Shown: positions 25,468 to 34,626, counted from the first letter of the stretch. The stretch: DNA of 64,000 nt from Spirochaetales bacterium (GCA_028282545.1 JANQHT010000121.1:1-64000); one strand, 5' to 3'. The notes: generated by a model not told the origin, from the letters alone. A program made the numbers and translations.

Positions 25468-26075
25468 CCTTGAGCCTCAATCCTCGCGAGCTGACGGTAC
25501 AGCTCGGCAACTGTTCCAGAGTTCTTCACAGTTATCATATCGGCGCGACGGCCGATATCTTGAGGACCGAGGCGACGCTGGCTCCAGAGCCGCCGAAAGA
25601 GCTGTGCCGGAGACATGCCGTCCCGCCGGCGGGCACGGCGGATTCGCGCCGCAAGCGGCGCCGTTACCCAGAGAATCTCGTCACAGAAGCGATCCAGTCC
25701 CATCGGGAAGAGGAGCGCGGCGTTCACGGCCACCCCCGGGTAGAGTCCCGGATTGTTCCGGTGCTCTTCGACGGCCAATCGAACCTGCTCCACCATCCAG
25801 GGGTGAACGATCGATTCCAACCGCGAGCGCTCGGCGGAACTCGTAAAGACGATCGCGCCGAGAGCCGCCCTGTCCACCGATCCGTCCGGTGCCATCACGG
25901 AGGCACCGAAAGTAGCGGCAACTTCCTCGCGCTTGACATCGAGTGCCAGATGGCCGATTCGGTCGACGTTGAGATCTTGGTATCCCCTCTCAAGCAGGTA
26001 GTTACAGACTACGTCTTTTCCCGCGCAGCATCTGCCGGCGATCCCGACGACGGGTCCCGAGGAGCGACTATTCAT
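25443..26075 (-). CDS. coaE: Dephospho-CoA kinase
   Basis: A 210-residue P-loop kinase for the last step of coenzyme A synthesis (ATP-dependent 3'-phosphorylation of dephospho-CoA). The P-loop GIAGRCCAGKD departs from the usual GxTGGIxSGKS but keeps the Lys. NVDRIGHLAL corresponds to the conserved DAD-type segment, and IVHPWMVEQVR and VNAALLFPMGL to the family's HP and substrate regions. The start overlaps the polA stop by eight bases. The atypical P-loop is worth noting, but the overall match is good. Confidence 0.82.
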   Translation of the reverse strand: MNSRSSGPVVGIAGRCCAGKDVVCNYLLERGYQDLNVDRIGHLALDVKREEVAATFGASVMAPDGSVDRAALGAIVFTSSAERSRLESIVHPWMVEQVRLAVEEHRNNPGLYPGVAVNAALLFPMGLDRFCDEILWVTAPLAARIRRARRRDGMSPAQLFRRLWSQRRLGPQDIGRRADMITVKNSGTVAELYRQLARIEAQGWNRTEHS

Positions 26076-28944
26076 GCATCTCGCCCCAGCGAGTACCCGA
26101 TTCGACGCTCACCCGAAGCGGGACTTCGAGATCGACGGCCGTTGACATCTCTTCCACCAGGAGCGCCTTCACCGCCGGCACCTCCTCTCGCGGGCACTCG
26201 AGGATAAGCTCGTCATGAACTTGGAGGACGATCCGGCTCGAGAGCCCGTCACAGCGAAGACGCTCCGCCACCGCCAGCATGGCCCGCTTGACGATGTCGG
26301 CAGCGGATCCCTGGATCGGTGTGTTCGTCGCGACGCGCTCGCTCGCCGCACGGACCGTCTTGTTGCGGTTGTTGATGTCAGGAATCGGACGCGGGCGGCC
26401 GAGCAGTGTCCGAATCTCTCCCGCCCGGGACGTCTCCTGTACCGTCCTGTCCACGAAGGAACGGATGGCGCTGTAGGTGGTGAAGTACGCGTCGATGAAG
26501 GCTTGTGCCTCGCCGCGGGAAATCCCCAGTTCGTTCGACATTCGGAAGGCGCTCATGCCGTACATCACGCCGAAGTTGATCGTTTTGGCGATTCGTCGCT
26601 GGTCGTGCGTTACGTCGGAGGGCTCTTGGCCGAAGAGGAGTGCCGCCGTACGACGATGGACGTCCTCGCCCTCGCCGAACGCCGCCCGGAGGCCCGGGTC
26701 TCCCGAAAGGTGCGCCAGAACGACCAGTTCGATCTGGGCGTAGTCGGCGCTTACAAAGCGGCATCCGTCGCCGGCCACAAAGGCCATGCGAATGCGTCGC
26801 CCCTCGTCGTCGCGGATCGGGATATTCTGAAGGTTCGGATCGGTACTGGAGAGGCGGCCCGTGGCGGTTCCAGTCTGATTGAGGTGCGTATGGACGCGCC
26901 CCGTTTCACCGTTGACCATCTTCGGAAGCGCCTCAACGTAGGTGCTCTTCAACTTGGTCAGCTGCCGGTATTGGAGAACAAGCTCCGGGATTGGGTCTTC
27001 CTTGGCCAGGACCTGGAGTACCGAGTTGTCCGTACTGAATCCCGTCTTGGTATTCTTGACCGGTTGCAGTTTGCGTTCGGAAAAGAGAACCTCCTGCAAC
27101 TGCTTGGTGCTCCCGATATTGAACGGGTGTCCCGCCTCGGCGTGAATGTTCGCTTCGATCTCGCCTATACGCTGCGTCAGCTCGGTCCCGTAGGCGGATA
27201 GTTGGTCCGTGTCGAGCCGGATACCCGCCAGTTCGATCTCGCCCAGCAGCGGTACCAGGGGCATCTCGGTTTGTGCAAAGAGCTCTGTAACCTGACGCTG
27301 TTCGAGGACCGGCGCGAGAACGCGGGCGAGCCGGAAGGTGACGTCGGCATCCTCCGCGGCATAACGTGTCGCCGATTCGAGGTCAACCGATGAAAACGGT
27401 GCGTCGCCGTCGCCCACGGCGTCCGCGTAATGAACGGTGGTGTATCCCAGGTAGCGCTCCGATAGGGCGTCCATACCGAAACTGTTCGCGTTGGTCTGGG
27501 CGAGCCAGGCGGCAATCATCGTGTCAAAGGCCACGTTGGCGATCGTCACGCCCCAGCGGCGCATCACCTTGTAGTCATACTTGATGTTCTGGCCGATGAC
27601 GCGTACCGACGGATCCTCCAGGAGGCGTTGCAGTTCGTTCCGAACGGTCGCAGCGTCCAGGACGGGCCCATCGGGCCCCAGGAGCGGGATGTAGCAGGCG
27701 GTTCCCCATTCACAACAGAGAGAGAAACCGACCGGGTTCGCCGCAACGGCGTCGAGACTGTCGGTTTCGCAGTCAAAGGCGCACTCACCGGCGGCAACCA
27801 TCGTGTCCACCCACCGGCGTAGCGATTCTTCGTCCTTGACACAGGTGTACGAACCGGGGCGGTTCAACTCGGAAACGGCCACGCCGGTGAGCGCCGCCGT
27901 TTCCGCCGGATCGCGCGGCGCCTGCGGCGCGACACCGTTATCGGTTTGTGCGGGCCTTTCGGCCGATGCGACGCCGGTCGGTCCTTCACCGGTCCGGCCC
28001 GATTCAGGGGTGCGCACCGACGGGAGCGCGTCTTTCGCCCGTGCGGCGGCGCTGATCTCTTCCGCCGGAATCAGGTCGGGATCGACACCCAGGTCGCGAA
28101 CCAGTGAGCGGGCCCCCTCCGCGATCAGTGTGGGTGCCGCGGCGCGAACGTCCAGGGACGGAACCGCAAGGTCGTCGATGTCCACCGGAAGCGGTACGTC
28201 GTACCGGAGGGTGATCAGGTCGCGGCTCATGTATGCGCTCTCCCGTCCCTCCTCGAGTTTTGTACGTTGGCCGGCGCTCTTCACCGCGTCGAGTTTCGCG
28301 TAGATCTCGTCGAGCGTGTCGAACTGTCCCAACAGGGATGCCGCCGTCTTGGCCCCGATGCCCTTCACACCGGGGACGTTGTCTGAAGAGTCGCCCACCA
28401 GCGACAGGTAGTCCAGGATCTGGTTTGGCCGGACGCCCCACTCCGTGAGCACGGCGTCGGTATCCATGGGCGTAAGCTCGCCCTTGCCCGGTTTTAACAC
28501 ATCCACGCCGCCGCCAACGAGCTGGAGCAGGTCCTTGTCACCGGTGACGACGCGGCAGGAGCGCCCGGAGTCCGCGCATCGCCTGGCCAGCGTGGCCATG
28601 ATGTCGTCCGCCTCGAATCCATCCACCACGAGCACCGGGATCTTGAGGAGCCGCATGATCGTCTCTATCACCGGCACCTGGTCGTGCAGATCCTCCGGCG
28701 CCTTCTCACGGTTCGCCTTGTACTCGGGATAACGCTCGTGCCGGAACGTCGGTCCTCGCGGGTCCATGGCAACGGCGAAATGGGATGGTGCGTGATCCTT
28801 GAATATGGAATGGATGGTTCGAACGAATCCAACGATCGCCGACGTGTTCTGGCCCTGCGAATTCCGCAGCGGATTCCGCATCATGGCGAAGTACGATCGG
28901 TAGATGACGCTGTAGCCGTCCAGGAGAAAGAGGGCATCGCTCAT
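26068..28944 (-). CDS. polA: DNA polymerase I
   Basis: A 958-residue enzyme with three domains: an N-terminal 5'-3' flap nuclease (LFLLDGYSVIYRSYFAM, VVDGFEADDIMATLAR, GDSSDNVPGVKGIGAKTA), a 3'-5' exonuclease (about 395-580) that retains the metal-binding CAFDCETDSLD, and a polymerase domain with motif A SADYAQIELVVLAHLSGD, the O-helix RRIAKTINFGVMYGMSA and motif C VLQVHDELILE. A low-complexity linker separates nuclease and exonuclease domains. I chose the ATG at 28944; TACACT lies six bases upstream and there is no Shine-Dalgarno, suggesting a leaderless transcript. It is first in an operon with coaE and the SPOR gene. Confidence 0.95.
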   Translation of the reverse strand: MSDALFLLDGYSVIYRSYFAMMRNPLRNSQGQNTSAIVGFVRTIHSIFKDHAPSHFAVAMDPRGPTFRHERYPEYKANREKAPEDLHDQVPVIETIMRLLKIPVLVVDGFEADDIMATLARRCADSGRSCRVVTGDKDLLQLVGGGVDVLKPGKGELTPMDTDAVLTEWGVRPNQILDYLSLVGDSSDNVPGVKGIGAKTAASLLGQFDTLDEIYAKLDAVKSAGQRTKLEEGRESAYMSRDLITLRYDVPLPVDIDDLAVPSLDVRAAAPTLIAEGARSLVRDLGVDPDLIPAEEISAAARAKDALPSVRTPESGRTGEGPTGVASAERPAQTDNGVAPQAPRDPAETAALTGVAVSELNRPGSYTCVKDEESLRRWVDTMVAAGECAFDCETDSLDAVAANPVGFSLCCEWGTACYIPLLGPDGPVLDAATVRNELQRLLEDPSVRVIGQNIKYDYKVMRRWGVTIANVAFDTMIAAWLAQTNANSFGMDALSERYLGYTTVHYADAVGDGDAPFSSVDLESATRYAAEDADVTFRLARVLAPVLEQRQVTELFAQTEMPLVPLLGEIELAGIRLDTDQLSAYGTELTQRIGEIEANIHAEAGHPFNIGSTKQLQEVLFSERKLQPVKNTKTGFSTDNSVLQVLAKEDPIPELVLQYRQLTKLKSTYVEALPKMVNGETGRVHTHLNQTGTATGRLSSTDPNLQNIPIRDDEGRRIRMAFVAGDGCRFVSADYAQIELVVLAHLSGDPGLRAAFGEGEDVHRRTAALLFGQEPSDVTHDQRRIAKTINFGVMYGMSAFRMSNELGISRGEAQAFIDAYFTTYSAIRSFVDRTVQETSRAGEIRTLLGRPRPIPDINNRNKTVRAASERVATNTPIQGSAADIVKRAMLAVAERLRCDGLSSRIVLQVHDELILECPREEVPAVKALLVEEMSTAVDLEVPLRVSVESGTRWGEMHE

Positions 28945-28967
28945 GGATCGAGTGTACCATACCGGCG

Positions 28968-28996
28968 TTGAACTCAACGACGACCCGCTGTACTAT
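28968..28996 (+). promoter_or_regulatory. Promoter of the 29005 gene
   Basis: -35 TTGAAC (28968-28973), 17-base spacer, -10 TACTAT (28991-28996). The predicted start of transcription is within about two bases of the ATG at 29005. The polA promoter (TACACT, 28956-28951 on the minus strand) lies back to back in the same 60-base gap. Confidence 0.65.
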
Positions 28997-29004
28997 ACGT
29001 GCCT

Positions 29005-29520
29005 ATGGCGCGAAAACAACGACGCAACCGTTCCCGGAAAAAGGCGCAGCCGAACCAGGTAAGTCGCCGGCGCCCGTTCGATCCGGAAATCCATACCATG
29101 CCCGAGCCAATCCCCCAGCGCGAGTACGATCCGTGTCCAATTTCGGGAGACCCGATCACCGACATCTTTACCGCGATCACCGACCCGCGGACGGGCAAAC
29201 CGGCGAATTTCGACAGCGTCGTCAAGAAACTCACGGAACAGGAACAGGTACGCGAGGGCGAGCGCCTGGCCTACCTCGGACGGGGTACGTTCGGAATCGT
29301 GGCGATGGAAAAGGTAGAGGGAAAACAGCGCCTCATAGTAAAGAAACGGATTCCTTTCGAAGAGGGGAACGGGGCGCCCGGTTGGCGCCGGGAACTCTCG
29401 CCGGGCATCTCCCGGGACTACGCCCCGTCACCCACGCCGATTCACGAATTATACAGCAGGGACGAGGTCAATTCGTTCCCCAGGTTCGACGCAACCGGGA
29501 CAACCTCCTCGACCCGGTAA
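29005..29520 (+). CDS. Conserved hypothetical protein, basic N-terminus
   Basis: A 171-residue soluble protein of no recognised family. It begins with a strongly basic stretch (MARKQRRNRSRKKAQPNQ), then a PFDPEIHTMPEPIPQREYDPCPISGDPI segment with a PCPISG turn that looks like a small metal- or nucleic-acid-binding motif, and a conserved-looking GTFGIVAMEKVEGKQRLIVKKRI core. The C-terminus is Pro/Ser-rich. The basic tail suggests nucleic-acid or ribosome association (inference). It is divergent from polA and convergent with the flagellar chaperone genes. ATG at 29005 is preferred over GTG at 28999 because of the promoter position. Confidence 0.7.
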   Translation: MARKQRRNRSRKKAQPNQVSRRRPFDPEIHTMPEPIPQREYDPCPISGDPITDIFTAITDPRTGKPANFDSVVKKLTEQEQVREGERLAYLGRGTFGIVAMEKVEGKQRLIVKKRIPFEEGNGAPGWRRELSPGISRDYAPSPTPIHELYSRDEVNSFPRFDATGTTSSTR

Positions 29521-29534
29521 GTGTCGCAGAAGGC

Positions 29535-29960
29535 CTAGAGCGTGATATCGATCAACGACGGTTGCTGTTCGGAGGCGCGATAGACCTCGTTGGGCCGCGG
29601 CGGCACGTCCACGCGTTCGATACGCGCCGATAGGTCGGCCATTTGTGCAGAGAGAAGTTCGCGGTTTTTCCTTTGCCGGCTGGATATCTCCGCCTGGAGG
29701 CGTTCCAGGGACGCTTCGAGCGGAGCGCCGCTCTCCGGCGCAATGCCGAGGTCCCGGAGCGGGGTAATCACTCGCTGCACAACGGAGAGTTCCTTGAGGA
29801 CTTCCGTTTCGAGCGCAACCTGGTGCTCCAGGCGAGAGGTGTCCTCCGCCTCGATCGCCGTTTCCTGTTGTTCAAGAACGGATAGGTAGTGGCGAAGTGT
29901 ATCCCGTTTCCGTTCGAGCAGTTCCCGGAGTCGCCGGGCGATTGTGATATTGTCGTTCAT
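29535..29960 (-). CDS. flgN: FlgN-like flagellar export chaperone
   Basis: A 141-residue, almost entirely helical protein with heptad-like spacing (ITIARRLRELLERKRDTLRHYLSVLEQQ region, then a second helix from SRLEHQVALETEVLKELS) and an unstructured C-terminus, the layout of FlgN, which keeps hook-associated proteins FlgK and FlgL export-competent. The ATG overlaps the fliS stop (ATGA), and pairing with fliS supports the assignment, since sequence conservation in FlgN is low. Confidence 0.72.
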   Translation of the reverse strand: MNDNITIARRLRELLERKRDTLRHYLSVLEQQETAIEAEDTSRLEHQVALETEVLKELSVVQRVITPLRDLGIAPESGAPLEASLERLQAEISSRQRKNRELLSAQMADLSARIERVDVPPRPNEVYRASEQQPSLIDITL

Positions 29961-30385
29961 CCTGCAATATTGATGCCCGATCGAGTCGTGGGCGCTGAGG
30001 TGACCTGCGTGTTCTCGATCTGTTTCCACGCATCACGCAGTTCCGCCATGAGCTTCCGCACCTGCTTCACCGGTGCGATATCTTTTTTGATGTTGCCGTC
30101 CATGAGTTGTTCATTGAAGTAGAGGTAGAGGCGGAACAAGTTTTGCGCAATCTCGCCACCCCCTTCCATGTCGAGCGAAACCATCAGCTCAGTGACGATG
30201 TCCTGTGCCTTGACGATGGCGTTGTTGACACGATCCAACTGCTTGGTTCCATCGGAAAGCAGATCCGCCGCAACGTCGAGCTGCCGTACCGCTTCGTCGT
30301 AGAGCATAACGATGATCTTGCCCTGGGACGCCGTGCGGACGCTGGTCTTCTTGTACGCCTGTACTGAGTTCTTGTTGATCGCCAT
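29957..30385 (-). CDS. fliS: Flagellin export chaperone FliS
   Basis: A 142-residue helical protein with the FliS signature: AYKKTSVRTASQGKIIVMLYDEAVRQLDVA, VNNAIVKAQDIVTELMVSLDMEGGGEIAQNL, LYLYFNEQLMDGNIKKD. FliS binds the C-terminus of flagellin in the cytoplasm and prevents premature polymerisation. Start at the ATG at 30385 behind GGAGG; the in-frame extension to 30412 is not needed. The operon appears to run phoH - small ORF - propeller protein - fliS - flgN. Confidence 0.92.
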   Translation of the reverse strand: MAINKNSVQAYKKTSVRTASQGKIIVMLYDEAVRQLDVAADLLSDGTKQLDRVNNAIVKAQDIVTELMVSLDMEGGGEIAQNLFRLYLYFNEQLMDGNIKKDIAPVKQVRKLMAELRDAWKQIENTQVTSAPTTRSGINIAG

Positions 30386-30401
30386 TACTGCCTCCGACGG
30401 T

Positions 30402-32693
30402 TTATTGTGCATGATCCATGAGGGTGGTCACCGGCACAACTTCATACCCCCGTTCGATGAGATTATTCAAGAGCAGGTCGAGCCTCTGGAAGAGGTAGTC
30501 GTCGCGCCCCCCGTCCGGCCGATCGTCGCCCGGGCGACCCACCGTCATCGAGATAATCGAACCCGGCTTCTTCTCTTCCAGCACGGTCTCGATGATATCC
30601 GCCGTGCTCGAATAGAGCCGGGATATTCCCGAATCGTCCCGCTTGGGCACCCAGTCGCGGCTGTCAACGTCGCGCCCGATGTAGGCGTAGTTCATCTCCC
30701 GGGAGGCGGAGATGATCTCGGGACTGACAAAATAGTACGGTGCGTGCCAAATGAGTGAGAGTTCACGGCGCGTCACGTTGAAGTAGTCGTCCTCGTTGCG
30801 GGCGAGGCCCTGTTTTACAAAATCCGCGTTGATCCGGAACCGGGCGTTGGACATGTCGAAGTAGGTAAAGAAGAGGGACCCCACCTCGTGGCCGCTCTCG
30901 GCGATCTCTTTCACCGCTCCCGGGTGACGGCGAATGAAGTCTCCGTTCACAAAGAAGGTAGCGCGCAGGGCGTACTGGGCCAGAGTGTTGAGAATCTCGG
31001 TCAGACCCGCGACCGAGTCGATCGCGTTGAACACCAGGGCAACTTCGCGCCGCCGGATCCGGGAGCCGTGGGAAAAGTTCGTCATATTGACGCTCTCGTC
31101 CTGAGTCGGGAACGGTTCATACTGCGTCAGCGGACGTGGAAAAAGCGGAACGGTTCCAACGGTATCGACGTTTCGAACCATCACCATGTTCTCGTAAGAA
31201 CCGGAAGAGAGCAGTTCCAGGTAGACGCGATACTCCTCGGAGGCAACGCCGCGTTCTGCAACCGCTATCTCGTCGATCGGCGTCCACCCCGAATCGAGGA
31301 ACTCGTAGCGACTGCCGTTGGTGCGAACCTGAATAACGCCGTCGTCTTCGGCGTAGCCGTACTCATCAACCTGGCTCAGCGCGACGAGCGAACCCTCGCC
31401 GCCCCCCGTGGTGGTGTAGCTGCGTATCTCGTAACGTCCGGCGATCGCGTATGAATCTGAATCGAGCCAGACTCCGTGGAGCGGGTCGGTGTGTTTGACG
31501 GAGCCGATATCCGCCCACGTCTCGTAGTCCTTGACAACGGCCCCCTCGGAGGTGAGCAGGAGTACCGCCGACTCGTCCGGTGAGAGGGCGATCGATCGCA
31601 CGTCCTCGTCCTCCATTCGGCGAAAGGCGCTCCGCGTCTCGACATCGGCCAGGTCGATGCGGTAGAGGGAGGTTTGAGCCGTCCCGTGAAGGATACTGCC
31701 GGTCATAACGGTGATCTTATCCGTGTCCGACCAGAGAACGCGCTGAACCCGGGTGTTCCTCGGCAGGTAGAGGTATGGAAGCGAGATCGTTTCACCGGTG
31801 TTCACAAAGTCGTCGGTCGTCAGGAAGAGCGCCGTCAGGTTGCGCCCCTCCTTGTTGACCAGGATCTTGGTACCATCCGGCGATATCCAGAACTCGTCAA
31901 AGTTCGGATCGAAGATGTAAGGAAGCTTTCCGACGATCGTGCCGATCTTGAGCAGGTCCTGGTAGAGGGAGCGGGTGAAGAATTCGACACCAAGAATCCG
32001 GAAAACCTGTGATCCGCTGACGTAATAGAGACTGCCGTCTGCGGCCCAGTAGGCGTTGCTGATGTTGCCGCTCCCGATCCGGCGCAGATCTTCGTTGAGC
32101 GTTCGGGCGTTGTCGTAGTGGTCGATCGAGTAGTAGTAGAGCGTCCCCAGCTTCGCGTAGACGAAGAACTCCGAGTCCGACGCCCATCGCAGCGGCGCGT
32201 CGTCGACGCTGAGTGCGACATTGGTGCTGATAACCACCTCGGTGTCGCTCTCGAGGTCGTACATACGGAGTTCGCCGTACGCCGGCGATGTAGGTGATAG
32301 GTAGGTAAGAAACCGGCCGTCGGGGCTGGCTCCGATACCGAGTATCTTCCCGGTCCGGATCTCCTTGCCCTGGACGAAGGCGGGGAAATGGGTGATCGGG
32401 GCAAATCCGCTCTCACCGGTGCGGAATATCCCGAACCTGTTCTGAATTTGCAACACCCCGGTCAAACCGACGGCCATGAACTTCTCGGGGAAATAGGAGA
32501 GCTGTCGCATCTGTGCCGCGGGGATGTCCGCCTGGAAGAGCGCCGAGTAGGTGCCGTAAGATGGCACCGTCGTCTCCGCCTCGAACAGCAATTCGCTGGC
32601 CGCGTTCAAGTCGAGTTCTCCGAACCGGACCTGGGCACCGGCGGGCGCCACGAGCGCTGCGACTACCAGAAACGTTACGATGTGTTTTCTCAA
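30402..32693 (-). CDS. Exported beta-propeller protein with degenerate polysaccharide deacetylase (NodB) domain
   Basis: A 763-residue protein. Residues 1-20 are a signal peptide (TFLVVAALVAPAGAQ). Residues 60-510 are a run of WD40/TolB-like blades (LGIGASPDGRFLTYLS, LRWASDSEFFVYAK, FWISPDGTKILVNKE, IALSPDESAVLLLT). Residues 545-760 resemble a NodB deacetylase, but catalytic positions are replaced: the TFDDG site reads VFNAIDS, the metal HxxxH site reads GHEVGSLFFTYFD, the RxPYG site reads HAPYY, and the final histidine site reads ISMTVG; only DSRDW is kept. It is probably a glycan-binding pseudoenzyme. The start is a TTG at 32693. Close upstream of fliS. Confidence 0.78.
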   Translation of the reverse strand: MRKHIVTFLVVAALVAPAGAQVRFGELDLNAASELLFEAETTVPSYGTYSALFQADIPAAQMRQLSYFPEKFMAVGLTGVLQIQNRFGIFRTGESGFAPITHFPAFVQGKEIRTGKILGIGASPDGRFLTYLSPTSPAYGELRMYDLESDTEVVISTNVALSVDDAPLRWASDSEFFVYAKLGTLYYYSIDHYDNARTLNEDLRRIGSGNISNAYWAADGSLYYVSGSQVFRILGVEFFTRSLYQDLLKIGTIVGKLPYIFDPNFDEFWISPDGTKILVNKEGRNLTALFLTTDDFVNTGETISLPYLYLPRNTRVQRVLWSDTDKITVMTGSILHGTAQTSLYRIDLADVETRSAFRRMEDEDVRSIALSPDESAVLLLTSEGAVVKDYETWADIGSVKHTDPLHGVWLDSDSYAIAGRYEIRSYTTTGGGEGSLVALSQVDEYGYAEDDGVIQVRTNGSRYEFLDSGWTPIDEIAVAERGVASEEYRVYLELLSSGSYENMVMVRNVDTVGTVPLFPRPLTQYEPFPTQDESVNMTNFSHGSRIRRREVALVFNAIDSVAGLTEILNTLAQYALRATFFVNGDFIRRHPGAVKEIAESGHEVGSLFFTYFDMSNARFRINADFVKQGLARNEDDYFNVTRRELSLIWHAPYYFVSPEIISASREMNYAYIGRDVDSRDWVPKRDDSGISRLYSSTADIIETVLEEKKPGSIISMTVGRPGDDRPDGGRDDYLFQRLDLLLNNLIERGYEVVPVTTLMDHAQ

Positions 32694-32754
32694 GCGTTTA
32701 CCCTACCTTCCGATGACGTTATCTGTGTCGGCAGATTCGGGCGGAAAGATAAGA

Positions 32755-32934
32755 TCAGGACACCGACAAATTCCGGGATTCGCCGGAGCGTTCAAGCATT
32801 GCGTTCAACTCGAGTTCGATCGTATCGAGCTCGACGGCGAGTTCGTCGAGGCGGAGAAGCGCCGAGGCCCGGAGGCGATCCTCGATCGAGGCCGGCGGGC
32901 GTTCGTGTTCTGTTACCGCAGGTTCCCGTTCCAT
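32755..32934 (-). CDS. Small coiled-coil-like protein
   Basis: A 59-residue frame between phoH and the propeller gene, same strand. It is rich in Glu/Leu/Arg with helix-forming heptads (SIEDRLRASALLRLDELAVELDTIELELNAML). A TTG at 32982 would lengthen it by 16 residues. Its position in an apparently continuous operon and its amphipathic pattern favour a real gene, but no family is recognised and no strong Shine-Dalgarno is visible. Confidence 0.45.
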   Translation of the reverse strand: MEREPAVTEHERPPASIEDRLRASALLRLDELAVELDTIELELNAMLERSGESRNLSVS

Positions 32935-32988
32935 ACAACAACCATCGTCACCAAATATAGCTATCGTTAGGACGTTCAGCAACGCATA

Positions 32989-34290
32989 TCAGAGAAGCTC
33001 CGCCGCCAGCTCCGCGAGAGGACTCCGTTCAGACCGATTCATCAGCATGTGGCCAAAGAGATCCTGCCCTTTGAACGTCTCCACCAGATATGAAAGCCCG
33101 TTCGAGTTCGCGTCGAGGTAGGGGCTGTCGATTTGGAAGGGATCTCCCGTGAGCACAACTTTTGAATCCATACCGGCCCGGGAGACGATCGTCTTTACCT
33201 CGTGGGGCGAGAGATTCTGCGCCTCGTCCACGATAATAAACTGCTTTGGAAGTGACCGCCCCCGGATGTACGAGAGCGCCTCGAGCTCGATGGTGTTGTT
33301 GTTGATCAACTGTTCGGTACTCTTCGCGTTGTGCTGATGATAGACGTTCAACACGAACTCGAGGTTGTCAAAGAGCGGTTGCATCCAGTGAGACAACTTC
33401 TCGTTCTTGGCGCCCGGCAGGTAGCCGATGTCCTTTCCCATGGGAATGACGGGACGGCTCACCAGAACACGGGAGTACACCTTGTCCTCCAGAACCTGTT
33501 TGAGGCCCGCCGCAATGGCCAGAAGCGTCTTCCCCGTTCCCGCCTTGCCCACGAGCGTGACGATGTTGATAGAGGGATCCAGGAGGAGTTCGAAGGCCAT
33601 GCGCTGTTCATCGTTCAGGGGACGCACACCGACTACCGACGGCATGCGATGATCCACGTAGCGCACCGTTCCCGCTTCCCGGCGAAAGAGACCGATGATC
33701 TCTTCGTCGTGTTCCTTGTCGTTTAATACGACGAACTGGTTCGACACGAGCTGTTCGGACCAGTCGATCTCGCCCTGCGACTCGAGCCGTTCGTACGTTT
33801 CGTTCTTGATGTCTATACGGACAAATCCCGTGTAGAGCTTGTTGATGTCCACCTTCTGCTTCTCGTAGTCCACCGCGCGGAGACCCAGGGCCGCGGCCTT
33901 GACGCGCGCGTTGATGTCCTTGGAGACGAAGAAGACGCTCTCTCCGTCGTTATGGAGCGCGTAGGCGGTGAGGATGATCTTGTTGTCCGCCTTGTCCTCG
34001 AGTATGTCCCGGGGTACTTCGTCCGGTTTGCTGATGGCAAAACGGAGGGTGATGTTGTTTTCAATTCGGACGCCTTCCTGAACGTTGCCCAGGCGGCCCC
34101 GTTCGTCCAGGAACCGGATTGCGTGACGAGCGTTCCGTCCCCGTTCGTCGCTGTGCGTCTTCAGGCGGTCCAGTTCCTCCAGGACCCAGAGTGGAACCAC
34201 CACATCGTTGTCACGAAAGCTGAGAATCGCGTCGGGACGGTGGATCAGGACGTTGGTATCGACGACGAAGGTTTTTCTTCCGCTGGCCAT
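32989..34290 (-). CDS. PIN-PhoH family protein (YlaK-like ATPase/RNase)
   Basis: A 433-residue protein with an N-terminal PIN domain (residues 6-145; acidic residues in VVDTNVLIHRPDAIL, VLEELDRLK and DNKIILTA) and a C-terminal PhoH ATPase (about 215-433; Walker A LVGKAGTGKTLLA, Walker B FIIVDEAQNLSPHE, VSRAGMDSKVVLTGDP). Such PIN-PhoH proteins couple RNA unwinding to cleavage. The ATG at 34290 is preceded by TACACT only six bases upstream and no Shine-Dalgarno, so leaderless translation is possible; the upstream in-frame extension runs into the repeat element and is rejected. Confidence 0.9.
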   Translation of the reverse strand: MASGRKTFVVDTNVLIHRPDAILSFRDNDVVVPLWVLEELDRLKTHSDERGRNARHAIRFLDERGRLGNVQEGVRIENNITLRFAISKPDEVPRDILEDKADNKIILTAYALHNDGESVFFVSKDINARVKAAALGLRAVDYEKQKVDINKLYTGFVRIDIKNETYERLESQGEIDWSEQLVSNQFVVLNDKEHDEEIIGLFRREAGTVRYVDHRMPSVVGVRPLNDEQRMAFELLLDPSINIVTLVGKAGTGKTLLAIAAGLKQVLEDKVYSRVLVSRPVIPMGKDIGYLPGAKNEKLSHWMQPLFDNLEFVLNVYHQHNAKSTEQLINNNTIELEALSYIRGRSLPKQFIIVDEAQNLSPHEVKTIVSRAGMDSKVVLTGDPFQIDSPYLDANSNGLSYLVETFKGQDLFGHMLMNRSERSPLAELAAELL

Positions 34291-34296
34291 GGAACC

Positions 34297-34302
34297 AGTG
34301 TA
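34297..34302 (-). promoter_or_regulatory. -10 element of phoH, six bases from the start codon
   Basis: TACACT on the minus strand. The -35 region is weak. With transcription starting about seven bases on, the mRNA would begin at or next to the ATG at 34290. Confidence 0.45.
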
Positions 34303-34352
34303 GACCGGAAGAGCCGATTTGCCCATGCGACGGCGGCCCAAACCTTTGGACA

Positions 34353-34572
34353 GACGGGGGCGACGAGCCCTCCGATGGCCTTTTAATCTCAGAGGGCAGG
34401 CGGGTCTCATTTTGTAGATCAAACGGTCGGGTAGAGGTAAAGATCATTAGCCGCGCCCGGAAGGAAGAACAAAACGCGTCTCTGCAGCGCAGCGAAGCCA
34501 AGCGTTTTGTTCTTCCTTCCGGGGGGACGCATGAGGAGAAACGTGGCAACGTCATTCGATCTCCAAAATGAG
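34353..34572. repeat. Palindromic MITE-like element, copy A
   Basis: This element occupies most of the 345-base gap between phoH and the XPB gene. The core 34457-34522 (66 bases) is a long inverted repeat (CCGGAAGGAAGAACAAAACG against its complement) around an AGCGCAGCG centre. Outer arms 34406-34420 and 34558-34572 are complementary at 14 of 15 positions. A further box at 34353-34375 holds a small hairpin (GGGC...GCCC around GACGA). Core, flank and hairpin box all recur at 53985-54136. No open reading frame inside it is credible. Confidence 0.85.
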
Positions 34573-34597
34573 ATTTGCCCATGTGAGTCGGGCCACC

Positions 34598-34626
34598 TTG
34601 CGCCTCGAATCGGCTCCGGCTATGGT
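34598..34626 (+). promoter_or_regulatory. Promoter of the XPB helicase gene
   Basis: -35 TTGCGC (34598-34603), 17-base spacer, -10 TATGGT (34621-34626), nine bases before the ATG at 34636. No Shine-Dalgarno is visible. It lies just outside the palindromic element. Confidence 0.5.
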
